Shown here: piece after piece, positions 26,675 through 34,105 of the stretch
How positions within the stretch are numbered: the stretch's first letter is position 1
How the letters are laid out: every line of letters starts with the position of its first letter
NCBI GenBank assembly: GCA_018335675.1
Contig: JAGXRQ010000017.1
Coordinates: forward strand, 72,051-123,645
Reading direction: 5' to 3'
DNA from: Bacteroidota bacterium
GTDB lineage: Bacteria > Bacteroidota > Bacteroidia > Bacteroidales > UBA7960
Length of the DNA: 51,595 bases
Notes under the pieces: model-generated
What the model was told of the DNA's origin: nothing
Seen by the model: the letters and a program-made list of their open reading frames with translations, nothing else
Databases searched by the model: none
Position numbers and translations under genes: made by a program

Positions 26675-28579
26675 ATGCCTTATAACGGATTCAGAAACTT
26701 CATGCAAACCTTAATCGAAACAGATAATATTGATATAATCAATGAATTTGTTTCACCTGACTTAGAAATTAGTGAAATAACCGATCGTTATTCTAAAAAC
26801 AAAGGAAGAGCTATTTTGTTCACAAACACTGGAACAAAATTTAGTGTCATCACAAATGCAATGGGAAGTGAAGAAAGAATATGCCTTGCATTAAACACAA
26901 ATAATCTAGACGATTTCGCAAAAGACATAAAAGAGCTATTCAATACATTCAACAAACCTCACTCTTCTTTTTTTGAAAAGATAAAACTACTGCCCAAATT
27001 AAAAAAAATAGGTGGCATGATGCCAAAAGTTATAACAAAAAGAGGCAAATGCCAGGAAGTAGTAATGAGTAATTTGGATATTAACCAGCTCCCTATTCTA
27101 AAGACCTGGCCTTATGATGGCGGGAAATTTATCACCCTCCCTGTTGTTCATACCAAAGATCCTGAAACAGGTAAACGAAATGTTGGAATGTACAGAATGC
27201 AGGTATTTGGCCCTGATACTTGCGGAATGCATTGGCACAGGCACAAAGGCGGAGCAAAACATTTCGAAAAATACAAAAAGGCCGGATTAAAAATGCCAAT
27301 TGCGGTTATTTTAGGTGGGGACCCTGTTTACACATATGCAGCCACAGCGCCAATGCCTGACAATTTTGACGAATATCTTTTGGCTGGCTTTATGAGAAAA
27401 AAGCCTGTGAAACTTGTAAAATGCCTCACACAAGACATAGAAGTACCGGAAGATGCAGATTTTGTAATAGAAGGATATGTAGACCCAACTGAAGATTTTT
27501 TATTAGAAGGTCCTTTTGGCGACCACACAGGCTTTTATTCTCTGGCAGATATGTATCCTGTATTTCATATAACTGCAATAACTCACAGGAAAGATGCAGT
27601 TTATCCTGCAACTATTGTAGGGATACCCCCCCAAGAAGATGAATGGATGGGAAAAGCAACCGAAAGAATTTTCCTTGCACCAATGCAATTGGCTATTACT
27701 CCGGAAGTTACTGATATGAATATGCCGGTAGAAGGTGTCTTTCATAATATTGTTATTGTAAAAATTAAGAAAGAATACCCGGGGCATGCATCAAAAGTAA
27801 TAAGTTCATTGCTAGGTGCCGGACAAATGATGTTTAGCAAAATTTTAATTGTTGTTGATGATGAGGTTGATATTAATAATTATGTGGAAATTGGGAAATG
27901 CATTTCAGAGAATGTTAACATAACAACAGACATTCAATTAGGGAGTGGCCCAATGGACGTTCTGGATCATGCTGGAGATAAACCCTCGATAGGCGGTAAA
28001 ATGGGCATTGATGCTACAAGAAAATTCAGCGAAGAAATAAGTCATACTATTATTAATGAAAAAAGGAATGAGTTTAACTCTGAAATTTTTGCAAAAAAAT
28101 TGTTTAAAAATTTCCCCGAAGCTACAGCAATAAACACTGACCTTTTTAAAATTGGCATTAGAGTTATTTTTATTGGAGTGAAAAAAAACAAATCGGGTAT
28201 AATCAGAAAAATGCATTCCGAAATATGCAGCTATAAAGAATCGGAAGGAATCTTTAGTTTAGTATATATCGATGATGTGGCTGATATATCTGATATTAGG
28301 ATGCTAATTTGGAGAGCAGCAAATAATTTCGACCCCAAAAGAGATAGTATTATCAATCAAAATGATGCAGCAAATATTATAGGGATTGATTCTACACGAA
28401 AGTCAAAAGAATTCGACGGATTTCAACGCCCATGGCCGAATATTGTTGTAATGGATGAAAACACAATCAAGACTATTGATGAAAAATGGTCAACATTTGG
28501 GTTAAAGGAATTTTATACATCACCTTCAAAAAAATATATGACGCAGCAATATAAAGGAAAAGCAATTGCTGAAGATTAG
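26675..28579 (+). CDS. UbiD-family decarboxylase
   Basis: The 634-residue protein belongs to the UbiD family of prenylated-FMN-dependent (de)carboxylases. Typical pieces are YNGFRNFMQTL, ITDRYSKNKGRAILFTNTG, LPILKTWPYDGGKFITLPV, YRMQVFGPDTCGMHWHRHKG and PFGDHTGFYS, plus PPQEDEWMGKATERIF. Such enzymes decarboxylate 4-hydroxybenzoate, menaquinone-pathway or aromatic acids; the substrate cannot be settled here. Bacteroidota homologues are often labelled menaquinone-biosynthesis decarboxylase, but no menaquinone gene or UbiX is in the window. It is convergent with the DUF2148 gene, whose stop abuts its own. Confidence 0.85.
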   Translation: MPYNGFRNFMQTLIETDNIDIINEFVSPDLEISEITDRYSKNKGRAILFTNTGTKFSVITNAMGSEERICLALNTNNLDDFAKDIKELFNTFNKPHSSFFEKIKLLPKLKKIGGMMPKVITKRGKCQEVVMSNLDINQLPILKTWPYDGGKFITLPVVHTKDPETGKRNVGMYRMQVFGPDTCGMHWHRHKGGAKHFEKYKKAGLKMPIAVILGGDPVYTYAATAPMPDNFDEYLLAGFMRKKPVKLVKCLTQDIEVPEDADFVIEGYVDPTEDFLLEGPFGDHTGFYSLADMYPVFHITAITHRKDAVYPATIVGIPPQEDEWMGKATERIFLAPMQLAITPEVTDMNMPVEGVFHNIVIVKIKKEYPGHASKVISSLLGAGQMMFSKILIVVDDEVDINNYVEIGKCISENVNITTDIQLGSGPMDVLDHAGDKPSIGGKMGIDATRKFSEEISHTIINEKRNEFNSEIFAKKLFKNFPEATAINTDLFKIGIRVIFIGVKKNKSGIIRKMHSEICSYKESEGIFSLVYIDDVADISDIRMLIWRAANNFDPKRDSIINQNDAANIIGIDSTRKSKEFDGFQRPWPNIVVMDENTIKTIDEKWSTFGLKEFYTSPSKKYMTQQYKGKAIAED

Positions 28580-29119
28580 CTATTGCCTATCGAAAAATGG
28601 ATTTTTGCTTGATGCAGACAAAGGTATTCCGAACATAATATTATAATTACTATCTAGGAAATTCAACTCTCTAGCTGCCATTCCTATAGTATACATTATG
28701 CGATTATCTAATCTTAAATCAGCCGCCTTAGAAACAGCCGAGCCCAATGCTATTCCAAGATCAATAACATTAAAAACACAGGGAGTATTTGGGTGATTAT
28801 TTTTCTCATCACAATTTTCAAAACCACACAACCCACAATATTTTAAACCAACAGGATTTATCTGGCATCCAATTATTACAACAGCAAGAGCCCCATCAAT
28901 AAGGTTCTGAGCATCTCTGATAAAAAACCCAACATCTTTACTGTTGCCGATTTTTTTCATAACATCAGACAATGAAATTATTTCATTTTCGGTAATAACA
29001 ACAGCTGCAATATTGTCTAAGCCCCTGGCCTTGGGAGCAGTTCTAACTGCTACAACTATTTGCTGTGCTAAATTTTGAACAGAATTTTTAATAATTTCCT
29101 TTTCCTTTAAAACCGCCAT
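28580..29119 (-). CDS. DUF2148 ferredoxin-like domain protein
   Basis: The 179-residue protein carries the DUF2148 cysteine cluster YCGLCGFENCDEKNNHPNTP followed by CVFNVIDLGIALGSAVSK and AADLRLDNRIMYTIGMAAREL. The cysteines could bind an iron-sulfur cluster. The family is common in anaerobes and its biochemical role is unknown to me. It starts 3 bases after the stop of the DnaB-like ATPase gene on the minus strand, so the two are co-transcribed and probably co-translated. Its stop directly abuts that of the convergent UbiD gene. Confidence 0.8.
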   Translation of the reverse strand: MAVLKEKEIIKNSVQNLAQQIVVAVRTAPKARGLDNIAAVVITENEIISLSDVMKKIGNSKDVGFFIRDAQNLIDGALAVVIIGCQINPVGLKYCGLCGFENCDEKNNHPNTPCVFNVIDLGIALGSAVSKAADLRLDNRIMYTIGMAARELNFLDSNYNIMFGIPLSASSKNPFFDRQ

Positions 29120-29122
29120 TGC

Positions 29123-30019
29123 TTAATTATCAGTAAATTTTGCAATACTTTCAATATATCTTATTGTAATAGTTTTATTGGGAGACACATCCTTGTTTTT
29201 AGCAACAATAATTTCAACAGGCTTACCTTTTGAATTTCCCACAACCGGTTTATTGTAGATATCACATCTATGTAAGAATAAAACCACATCTGACAATTCG
29301 TTTAGATATTGAGGAATGTCATTAAATTCAGGTTTAACCTCAGATATAATCCCAGGATATAATTGTTGCTGAGAAAATAACAAAACAGGAATGTTTAAAT
29401 CCCTAGCCAATTCTTTGAGAGATTCTACAATTATGCGGAATTTTTCTTCGATTGGGATATCCTCATTACTTCCTGTTGATATTAACTCAAGATAATCAAC
29501 AATAATAAGATTAACATCATTGACTTGCTTCAGATTAATTGCCTTTTGACTTAATTCGAAGTGGGTCAATTCAGTTGAATCGTTGATGAAAATATTAGAT
29601 TTAGCAATTGTATTAATCAGAGTGTTTATATGCTCTTTATCTTCAGCTTTAAATTTGCCATTTTGGATATTATTCAATGACATGCCAGTTTCACTTTCAA
29701 TAATGCGCTTAGCGATTCTTTCTTTACTTCTTTCTGCCGAGAAAATTGCTATTGAGTGGTCTTTTTTAAGAGCTAGGTTGGTCGCTATTGAAAGGAGTAA
29801 AGCGGTTTTTCCCATTCCAGGCTTAACAATAATTGTGGTAAGATTTCCATTTTGTAAGCCACCTATTTCTTTATCCAAAATTTCAAATCCGGTAGATATT
29901 CCGTTTTCGATGGGTTTAACTTTGAAGTCTTGTCCCAGTGTCTGATTTACTACATCTTCCAAGGTAGAGAAATCAGCCACTGCAGATTGCTCTGTGACTT
30001 CCAGGGTGTTTTCAGCCAT
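29123..30019 (-). CDS. DnaB-C-like RecA-fold ATPase lacking the helicase N-terminal domain
   Basis: The 298-residue protein is the DnaB C-terminal ATPase module only. It has Walker A KPGMGKTALLL (66-76), the catalytic-Glu block FSAERSKERIAKRI (Glu96), Walker B LIIVDYLELI (171-180), a sensor Gln in LLFSQQQL, an arginine-finger-like HR in VVLFLHRCDIY and AKNKDVSPNKTITI. DnaB normally has a further 150-residue N-terminal domain; here residues 1-38 are only a short acidic extension. All ATPase residues look intact. It could be a ring-forming ATPase or a KaiC-like signalling ATPase, not the replicative helicase. The SiaC-like gene lies 87 bases upstream and DUF2148 3 bases downstream, suggesting one transcript. 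Confidence 0.82.
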   Translation of the reverse strand: MAENTLEVTEQSAVADFSTLEDVVNQTLGQDFKVKPIENGISTGFEILDKEIGGLQNGNLTTIIVKPGMGKTALLLSIATNLALKKDHSIAIFSAERSKERIAKRIIESETGMSLNNIQNGKFKAEDKEHINTLINTIAKSNIFINDSTELTHFELSQKAINLKQVNDVNLIIVDYLELISTGSNEDIPIEEKFRIIVESLKELARDLNIPVLLFSQQQLYPGIISEVKPEFNDIPQYLNELSDVVLFLHRCDIYNKPVVGNSKGKPVEIIVAKNKDVSPNKTITIRYIESIAKFTDN

Positions 30020-30106
30020 ACCAATATGATTTAATTAATTTTTTGTTAGATAATTTGTCCTATGTAATGCAGAATTAGGACTTATTAAACTGTGGAGATT
30101 TCAAGC

Positions 30107-30481
30107 CTAGCTCATTACAATTTCGTAATCTAGGTCGAGCTCATCAACAAGTTCTTTCCATGCATCAAGAAGATCTTCTTCACCTTCTATATAGTTCCAG
30201 TAAATTTCGACTTTCTTCCCGCCTTTCTTGTACTCGTCAATTATTTCAAGTATTTTAAAAAGATACTTAGAGGAGCTAGTATTGAAATAATTAACATTGA
30301 AATTCACGATAAGAGTCCTGTCTTGCGTTTGAGTGAATTCTTTTACCCAGTCGGTAAGAGGTTGAAAAAACTCAATTGCATTATCCGGATAGCTAGTACC
30401 TGAAAAAGACATAACTCCGTTGAGAAAATCGAAGTTGATTCCAAAAGTTGTTTTTGTGGGGGCTAATATCAATTCTTTCAT
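30107..30481 (-). CDS. SiaC-like regulatory phosphoprotein (DUF1987)
   Basis: The 124-residue protein opens MKELILAPTKTTFGINFDF and contains FNVNYFNTSSSKYLFKIL, the DUF1987 / SiaC signature, with Thr68 in NTSS at the position reported for phosphorylation of Pseudomonas SiaC. There SiaB phosphorylates SiaC, SiaA (a SpoIIE-type PP2C) dephosphorylates it, and unphosphorylated SiaC activates the cyclase SiaD. This window has two SpoIIE phosphatases (7574-10090, 47642-50005) but no SiaB-type kinase or diguanylate cyclase. The next gene on the strand is a DnaB-like ATPase, so its partner may be different here. Confidence 0.88.
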   Translation of the reverse strand: MKELILAPTKTTFGINFDFLNGVMSFSGTSYPDNAIEFFQPLTDWVKEFTQTQDRTLIVNFNVNYFNTSSSKYLFKILEIIDEYKKGGKKVEIYWNYIEGEEDLLDAWKELVDELDLDYEIVMS

Positions 30482-30839
30482 ATTCTTCAGAATTTTATTG
30501 CTTATTTTCTTGTAAATCTAATTTTTATTATGTTAATAAACAGATTTTTTTTAAAATCATAAACTTATTTCATTATTCAAAATATCAAATCACTGATTAT
30601 CAGGCGATTTAATATTTTAAACCAAGGCGTCATTTACACTGCAAAATATAAAATTAAAAACAAATTCGCAATATTTGTTCAATTCTTTTTTAAAACTTAA
30701 CAATTTATTGAAATATTTAAACAAAAATAATGAACTATTTCAATCCTTTCTTTGTTTCATATCAAAACAAGTAAAAGTATTTCAATTATTGAAATACTTT
30801 TGTTTCAATTATTATAAAACACTTTAAACAGAATTCTAA
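30482..30839. promoter_or_regulatory. AT-rich divergent control region with repeated TATTTCAAT / ATTGAAATA sites
   Basis: This gene-free stretch separates the divergent siaC-like and MerR/B12 genes. It holds a perfect inverted repeat at 30773-30801 and further half-sites ATTGAAATA (30707-30715) and TATTTCAAT (30736-30744); a partial one, GTTTCAAT, is at 30802-30809. The two TATTTCAAT copies at 30736 and 30778 are 42 bases apart, about four helical turns. It is very AT-rich and carries no plausible ORF. Confidence 0.65.
30773..30801 (+). promoter_or_regulatory. Perfect 14+1+14 palindrome, candidate MerR/B12 operator
   Basis: AAAAGTATTTCAAT (30773-30786) and ATTGAAATACTTTT (30788-30801) flank a single T at 30787. 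It lies 38 bases before the GTG start of the MerR-type regulator, which fits autoregulation by a MerR/CarH dimer or tetramer. Confidence 0.7.
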
Positions 30840-31715
30840 GTGAATAGGTATTCAATAAAGGATCTTGAGAAAATAACCGGCATTAAGGCGCATACAATTA
30901 GAATGTGGGAAAAGCGCTATAATATTATTGAGCCTAAAAGAACGGTTACCAACATTAGGTTTTATTCAGATGAGGATTTGAAAAAACTTATGAACATAAG
31001 TACATTAAACAAGAATGGGATAAAAATATCTGAGATTGTTGAGCTTTCGTCAAATCAGATTTGCGAGAAGATTATTGAATTAAATAGTTCTTACGGTGGA
31101 ACAGACACATATATAAATAGTTTGATTATTGCTACCGCAGAATTGAATGAATCACTATTTAACAAGATAATATCTGGAAGTATAGTAAAAAATGGGTTTG
31201 AAAAAACATATACTTCAATTCTGCAACCATTTCTTGAGAAGATAGGCATTATGTGGCAGTCGGGCTCTATAAATCCTGCTCAAGAGCACTTTATATCTGG
31301 CCTTATTAGACAAAAACTGATTGTATCTATAGATAATCTTGAAGAAAGCGAAACGGACTTTAAAAATAAAATTATACTGTTTTTACCTGAAAATGAACTG
31401 CATGAAATAGGATTGTTATATTATTATTATTTGCTTAAAAAATCAGGCTATAAGGTTATTTATCTTGGCCAATCGGTACCTTTAGATGATCTTAAAAAAG
31501 TTCAATTAATAAAGAATGTAGATTATTTCTTAACTATTATAACTACCGGGCAAACGAAAGAAAAGCTAAAATCATACATAAGCAGACTTTCTGATTTATT
31601 GCCAGATAAAACAATTTTTGCAACAGGTTTGCAAATAAAAGAGTACAACATCGATTTTCCTTCCAACATTTTACCTGTTTCAAACTTCAATGATATTAAA
31701 GAAAAAATTAAATAG
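30840..31715 (+). CDS. MerR-family regulator with cobalamin-binding domain (CarH/LitR-like)
   Basis: The 291-residue protein has an N-terminal MerR helix-turn-helix (1-70; YSIKDLEKITGIKAHTIRMW), then a four-helix cap and a B12-binding Rossmann domain. The CarH motif W-x9-EH is exact (Trp139, Glu149-His150) and ELHEIG (Glu186-x-His188-x-x-Gly191) matches ExHxxG, with His188 the likely lower cobalt ligand. CarH-type proteins bind adenosylcobalamin and release DNA in light, or respond to B12 level; that is family knowledge. The start is GTG at 30840, because an in-frame TAA sits just before it. A perfect palindrome lies upstream and an ECF sigma gene downstream, a pairing seen in Bacteroidota carotenoid clusters, though crt genes are absent here. 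Confidence 0.9.
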   Translation: MNRYSIKDLEKITGIKAHTIRMWEKRYNIIEPKRTVTNIRFYSDEDLKKLMNISTLNKNGIKISEIVELSSNQICEKIIELNSSYGGTDTYINSLIIATAELNESLFNKIISGSIVKNGFEKTYTSILQPFLEKIGIMWQSGSINPAQEHFISGLIRQKLIVSIDNLEESETDFKNKIILFLPENELHEIGLLYYYYLLKKSGYKVIYLGQSVPLDDLKKVQLIKNVDYFLTIITTGQTKEKLKSYISRLSDLLPDKTIFATGLQIKEYNIDFPSNILPVSNFNDIKEKIK

Positions 31716-31982
31716 TAATATTTAATTGAAGGTGGAAATTTTTTCGAAAACAATTTAGTTACCGTCATTTAAATTTCTCCAATCATCCAAAACTCTCTCA
31801 AAGCGCTTATTTATAATGGTTTTAAATAGAATTAATTTCATTTTTCATTTAACAAGGCTTAAACAAAACATTTTCAAATATTAATTATATCAAATCGAAT
31901 TATTTATATATTTGCAACATGAAATAGCTGTCAATTATACCTTTCAGTATTTATTACGCTTTTTTACATATGTTAAATATTG

Positions 31983-32039
31983 CAAATTTTGTTGAGGTAA
32001 TATATTTTCTGTTTAACTTTACCTCAAAATTTGTTAAAC
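31983..32039 (+). promoter_or_regulatory. Overlapping alternative hairpins before the ECF sigma gene
   Basis: TTGAGGTAA (31992-32000) pairs with TTACCTCAA (32019-32027), extended by CAAATT and AATTTG at the outer ends. GTTTAAC (32011-32017) pairs with GTTAAAC (32033-32039). The second hairpin encloses the 3' arm of the first, so they cannot both form; they could work as a leader switch or overlapping operators. Confidence 0.4.
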
Positions 32040-32049
32040 AACAAAAAAG

Positions 32050-32056
32050 AAAGGAG
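32050..32056 (+). promoter_or_regulatory. Shine-Dalgarno sequence AAAGGAG
   Basis: AAAGGAG lies 7 bases before the ATG at 32064 and decides this start over an in-frame TTG at 32031. Clear Shine-Dalgarno sites are rare elsewhere in the window. Confidence 0.75.
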
Positions 32057-32063
32057 TCAAAAA

Positions 32064-32573
32064 ATGACAGCAATTGAATTTAATTATAAGCTTCTTAGCT
32101 TACAGAAGAATCTAAAATACTTCGCATATACACTTACCTCAAATTACGAAGACGCTCAAGACCTGGTTCAGGAAACATATTTAAAAGCTCTTAGCAATAG
32201 AGATAAGTTTGCAGATGACACAAACTTGAAAGCATGGACTTTCACAATAATGAAAAACACCTTTATTAACAACTACCGTCAGAATGTAAGAAGTAATACT
32301 ATCGTTGACAAAACCGACGATTTGTATTATCTTAATCTGCCAAAATCTAGCAAGGTAGGTATTCCGGATGCAGACATTTCAGTAAAAGAAATTGAAAGGG
32401 AGATTCAAAGAATTGATGAAGAACAACGTACTCCTTTTGAAATGTACCATGCAGGATATAAATACAAGGAAATAGCAGATCATTTGAATCTAAACATAGG
32501 AACGGTAAAAAGTAGAATTTTCTTTACAAGAAAAAAATTAATGGAAACATTAAAGGATTTCAGAAATTCTTAA
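32064..32573 (+). CDS. ECF-type RNA polymerase sigma factor
   Basis: This 169-residue sigma-70 family protein contains region 2 (TLTSNYEDAQDLVQETYLKA, with the DAQDLVQET core-binding and -10 contact segment) and region 4 (EIADHLNLNIGTVKSRIFFT, a helix-turn-helix). It lacks regions 1 and 3, which defines the ECF class. No anti-sigma gene follows; downstream is aspartokinase. The upstream MerR/B12 regulator is on the same strand, so regulator and sigma probably act in one cascade, perhaps controlling carotenoid, photoprotection or DNA repair genes elsewhere. The chosen ATG has a Shine-Dalgarno match; the longer form from the TTG at 32031 is rejected. Confidence 0.92.
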   Translation: MTAIEFNYKLLSLQKNLKYFAYTLTSNYEDAQDLVQETYLKALSNRDKFADDTNLKAWTFTIMKNTFINNYRQNVRSNTIVDKTDDLYYLNLPKSSKVGIPDADISVKEIEREIQRIDEEQRTPFEMYHAGYKYKEIADHLNLNIGTVKSRIFFTRKKLMETLKDFRNS

Positions 32574-32589
32574 TTAGCATCAAGTCTTT

Positions 32590-32642
32590 AGTTCTTAGCC
32601 CTATGTCATAAACAATAATTGACTGACATGGGGCTAGGGACT
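32590..32642 (+). repeat. Long stem-loop between sigma gene and aspartokinase
   Basis: Arms at 32590-32608 and 32624-32642 form 19 consecutive pairs, three of them G-T wobbles when read as plus-strand RNA, around a 15-base loop. No T run follows the stem, so it is not a standard terminator. It begins 17 bases after the sigma stop and ends 50 bases before the lysC-type ATG. Confidence 0.75.
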
Positions 32643-32664
32643 CTGGACTAAGAATACTTTTTAC

Positions 32665-32672
32665 TACTTTTG
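32665..32672 (+). promoter_or_regulatory. Putative -7 promoter element TACTTTTG
   Basis: TACTTTTG fits TAnnTTTG and lies 20 bases before the aspartokinase ATG, immediately after the long stem-loop. No clear -33 TTG is present. Confidence 0.35.
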
Positions 32673-32692
32673 CGCTACTAAACGTATTTCCT

Positions 32693-33973
32693 ATGAAAGT
32701 TTTCAAATTTGGTGGTGCATCAGTACAAAGCGCGGATGGTATAAAAAATGTTGCTTCTATTATAAGCCAACATTCTAACCAGCCGCTTCTTATTGTTGTT
32801 TCAGCAATGGGCAAAATCACCAACCAGCTTGAAATTCTTACCGAGGCTTTTATGGAAAGTAATGTGGTTGCCAGAGAGCATTCTTATGCAGCTATAAAAG
32901 ATTATCATTACAACATACTAAATGAGCTTTTCGAAAAAAATCACAACGTATTTTTAAAAATAGAGCAGATATTCCACCATTTAAAACTATATATTGAACA
33001 ACAACCTGGAACAAATTACAATTTTGAATATGACAGAATAGTTTCAACCGGAGAAATATTATCTTCTCAGATTTTAAGTCATTATTTGAATAAAGTTGGT
33101 TTGAACAACCAATGGATGGACTCCAGAAACCTAATTATAACTAATGCATCCTACAGAGATGCTCAACCTGATTGGAATCAAACGTCTCAAGCAGTAAAAA
33201 ACAAGATTCTCCCCTATCTTTCAAATTCACTTGGCGACAATAAACATCCCATAGTTGTCACCCAGGGATTTATAGGTGGGACAACACAGGGATTTACAAC
33301 TACTCTTGGAAGAGAGGGTTCCGACTTTTCGGCAGCAATATTTGCTTTTTCATTAGATGCAGAAGAAGTCACTATCTGGAAAGATGTTCCAGGATTATTA
33401 AATGCTGACCCAAAGATTTTCAAAGAAACAGTTTTATTGCCAAAAATATCATATCAGGAAGCAATTGAATTATCATATTATGGAGCAACGGTAATACATC
33501 CAAAGACATTAAAGCCCTTGCTTAGTAAAAATATTCCTTTAAGAGTAAAGTCATTTATTCATCCTGAAAAAGAAGGCTCGTTGATACATAAATTACCGGT
33601 AACTGCAAAATATCCGGCTTCGTACATTTTCAAGTTTAATCAGGTTCTTTTATCAATTATGCCAAAAGATTTCAGTTTTATAGCTGAAGACAACCTTTCA
33701 TTAATTTTCTCATCCTTTGCTAGAATAGGAGTCAAAATAAATCTGATGCAAAATTCTGCCATTAGTTTTTCTGTATGTTTCGACAAAGACAAAACAAAAA
33801 CGCCAGCTTTAATGAAAGATTTGGAAAAAAATTTCAACTTAAGGCACAATGAGAATCTTGAGCTTATTACCATTAGACATTATGAAAATGCAGTTATTGG
33901 CAATATTATTAAAGACAGAAAAGTTTTATTGGAGCAAAAAAACAGAACAACTTTACAACTTGTAGTTTCATAA
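32693..33973 (+). CDS. Aspartate kinase, monofunctional
   Basis: The 426-residue protein phosphorylates aspartate in the first step of lysine, threonine and methionine synthesis. It begins MKVFKFGGASVQSADGIKNV, with the KFGG nucleotide motif, and shows GFIGGTTQGFTTTLGREGSD, AIFAFSLDAEEVTIWKDVPG and YYGATVIHPKTLKPLL. The C-terminal 120 residues resemble ACT regulatory domains but are poorly conserved by eye. It is separate from a homoserine dehydrogenase, so it is not the ThrA fusion. It stands alone behind a long hairpin (32590-32642) and ends 6 bases before the heptamer array. The lysC symbol is not assigned because Bacteroidota usually have paralogues. Confidence 0.93.
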   Translation: MKVFKFGGASVQSADGIKNVASIISQHSNQPLLIVVSAMGKITNQLEILTEAFMESNVVAREHSYAAIKDYHYNILNELFEKNHNVFLKIEQIFHHLKLYIEQQPGTNYNFEYDRIVSTGEILSSQILSHYLNKVGLNNQWMDSRNLIITNASYRDAQPDWNQTSQAVKNKILPYLSNSLGDNKHPIVVTQGFIGGTTQGFTTTLGREGSDFSAAIFAFSLDAEEVTIWKDVPGLLNADPKIFKETVLLPKISYQEAIELSYYGATVIHPKTLKPLLSKNIPLRVKSFIHPEKEGSLIHKLPVTAKYPASYIFKFNQVLLSIMPKDFSFIAEDNLSLIFSSFARIGVKINLMQNSAISFSVCFDKDKTKTPALMKDLEKNFNLRHNENLELITIRHYENAVIGNIIKDRKVLLEQKNRTTLQLVVS

Positions 33974-33979
33974 GACACC

Positions 33980-34105
33980 CCTATACCCTATACCCTATAC
34001 CCTATACCCTATACACTATACACTATACACTATACACTATACCCTATACCCTATACCCTATACCCTATACCTTATACCTTATACCTTATACCCTATCCCC
34101 TATCC
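33980..34105. repeat. 18-unit heptamer tandem array, CCTATAC type
   Basis: Exactly 126 bases form 18 units of 7: five CCTATAC, four ACTATAC, four CCTATAC, three CTTATAC and two CCTATCC. Variants are grouped in blocks, which suggests stepwise expansion. The minus strand reads as GGG-TATA repeats: 5 GGG tracts in one block (near 33978-34009) and 4 in another (near 34042-34065), each enough for a G-quadruplex. The stop codon of the neighbouring dehydrogenase lies inside the last unit. Confidence 0.95.

Larger units (their letters stand above)
31716..32063 (+). promoter_or_regulatory. Long AT-rich leader of the ECF sigma gene
   Basis: This 348-base gene-free stretch contains a promoter-like TATATTTG at 31907-31914 (TAnnTTTG type, no clear TTG at the right distance) and a structured leader at 31983-32039. 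The leader ends at a good Shine-Dalgarno sequence (32050-32056). No tRNA-like or other RNA structure was recognised elsewhere in it. Confidence 0.5.

Noticed and set aside
29583-29945. A 120-residue open frame on the plus strand
   Set aside because: It is antisense to the well-supported DnaB-like ATPase gene and has no recognisable domain.
29123-30019. The DnaB-like gene as the replicative helicase gene
   Set aside because: It lacks the N-terminal primase-interaction domain and has only a short acidic leader in its place; a full dnaB is expected elsewhere in the genome.
32031-32063. An extended sigma factor starting at TTG 32031
   Set aside because: The extra 11 residues are not sigma-like and overlap the leader repeats; the ATG at 32064 has a Shine-Dalgarno site.
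32590-32642. The long stem-loop as a normal terminator of the sigma gene
   Set aside because: No T run follows the stem on the plus strand, although premature termination by another route is not excluded.
33980-34105. The heptamer array as a CRISPR array or a true telomere
   Set aside because: The units are 7 bases with no unique spacers, no cas genes are present, and it lies inside a chromosome between ordinary genes.
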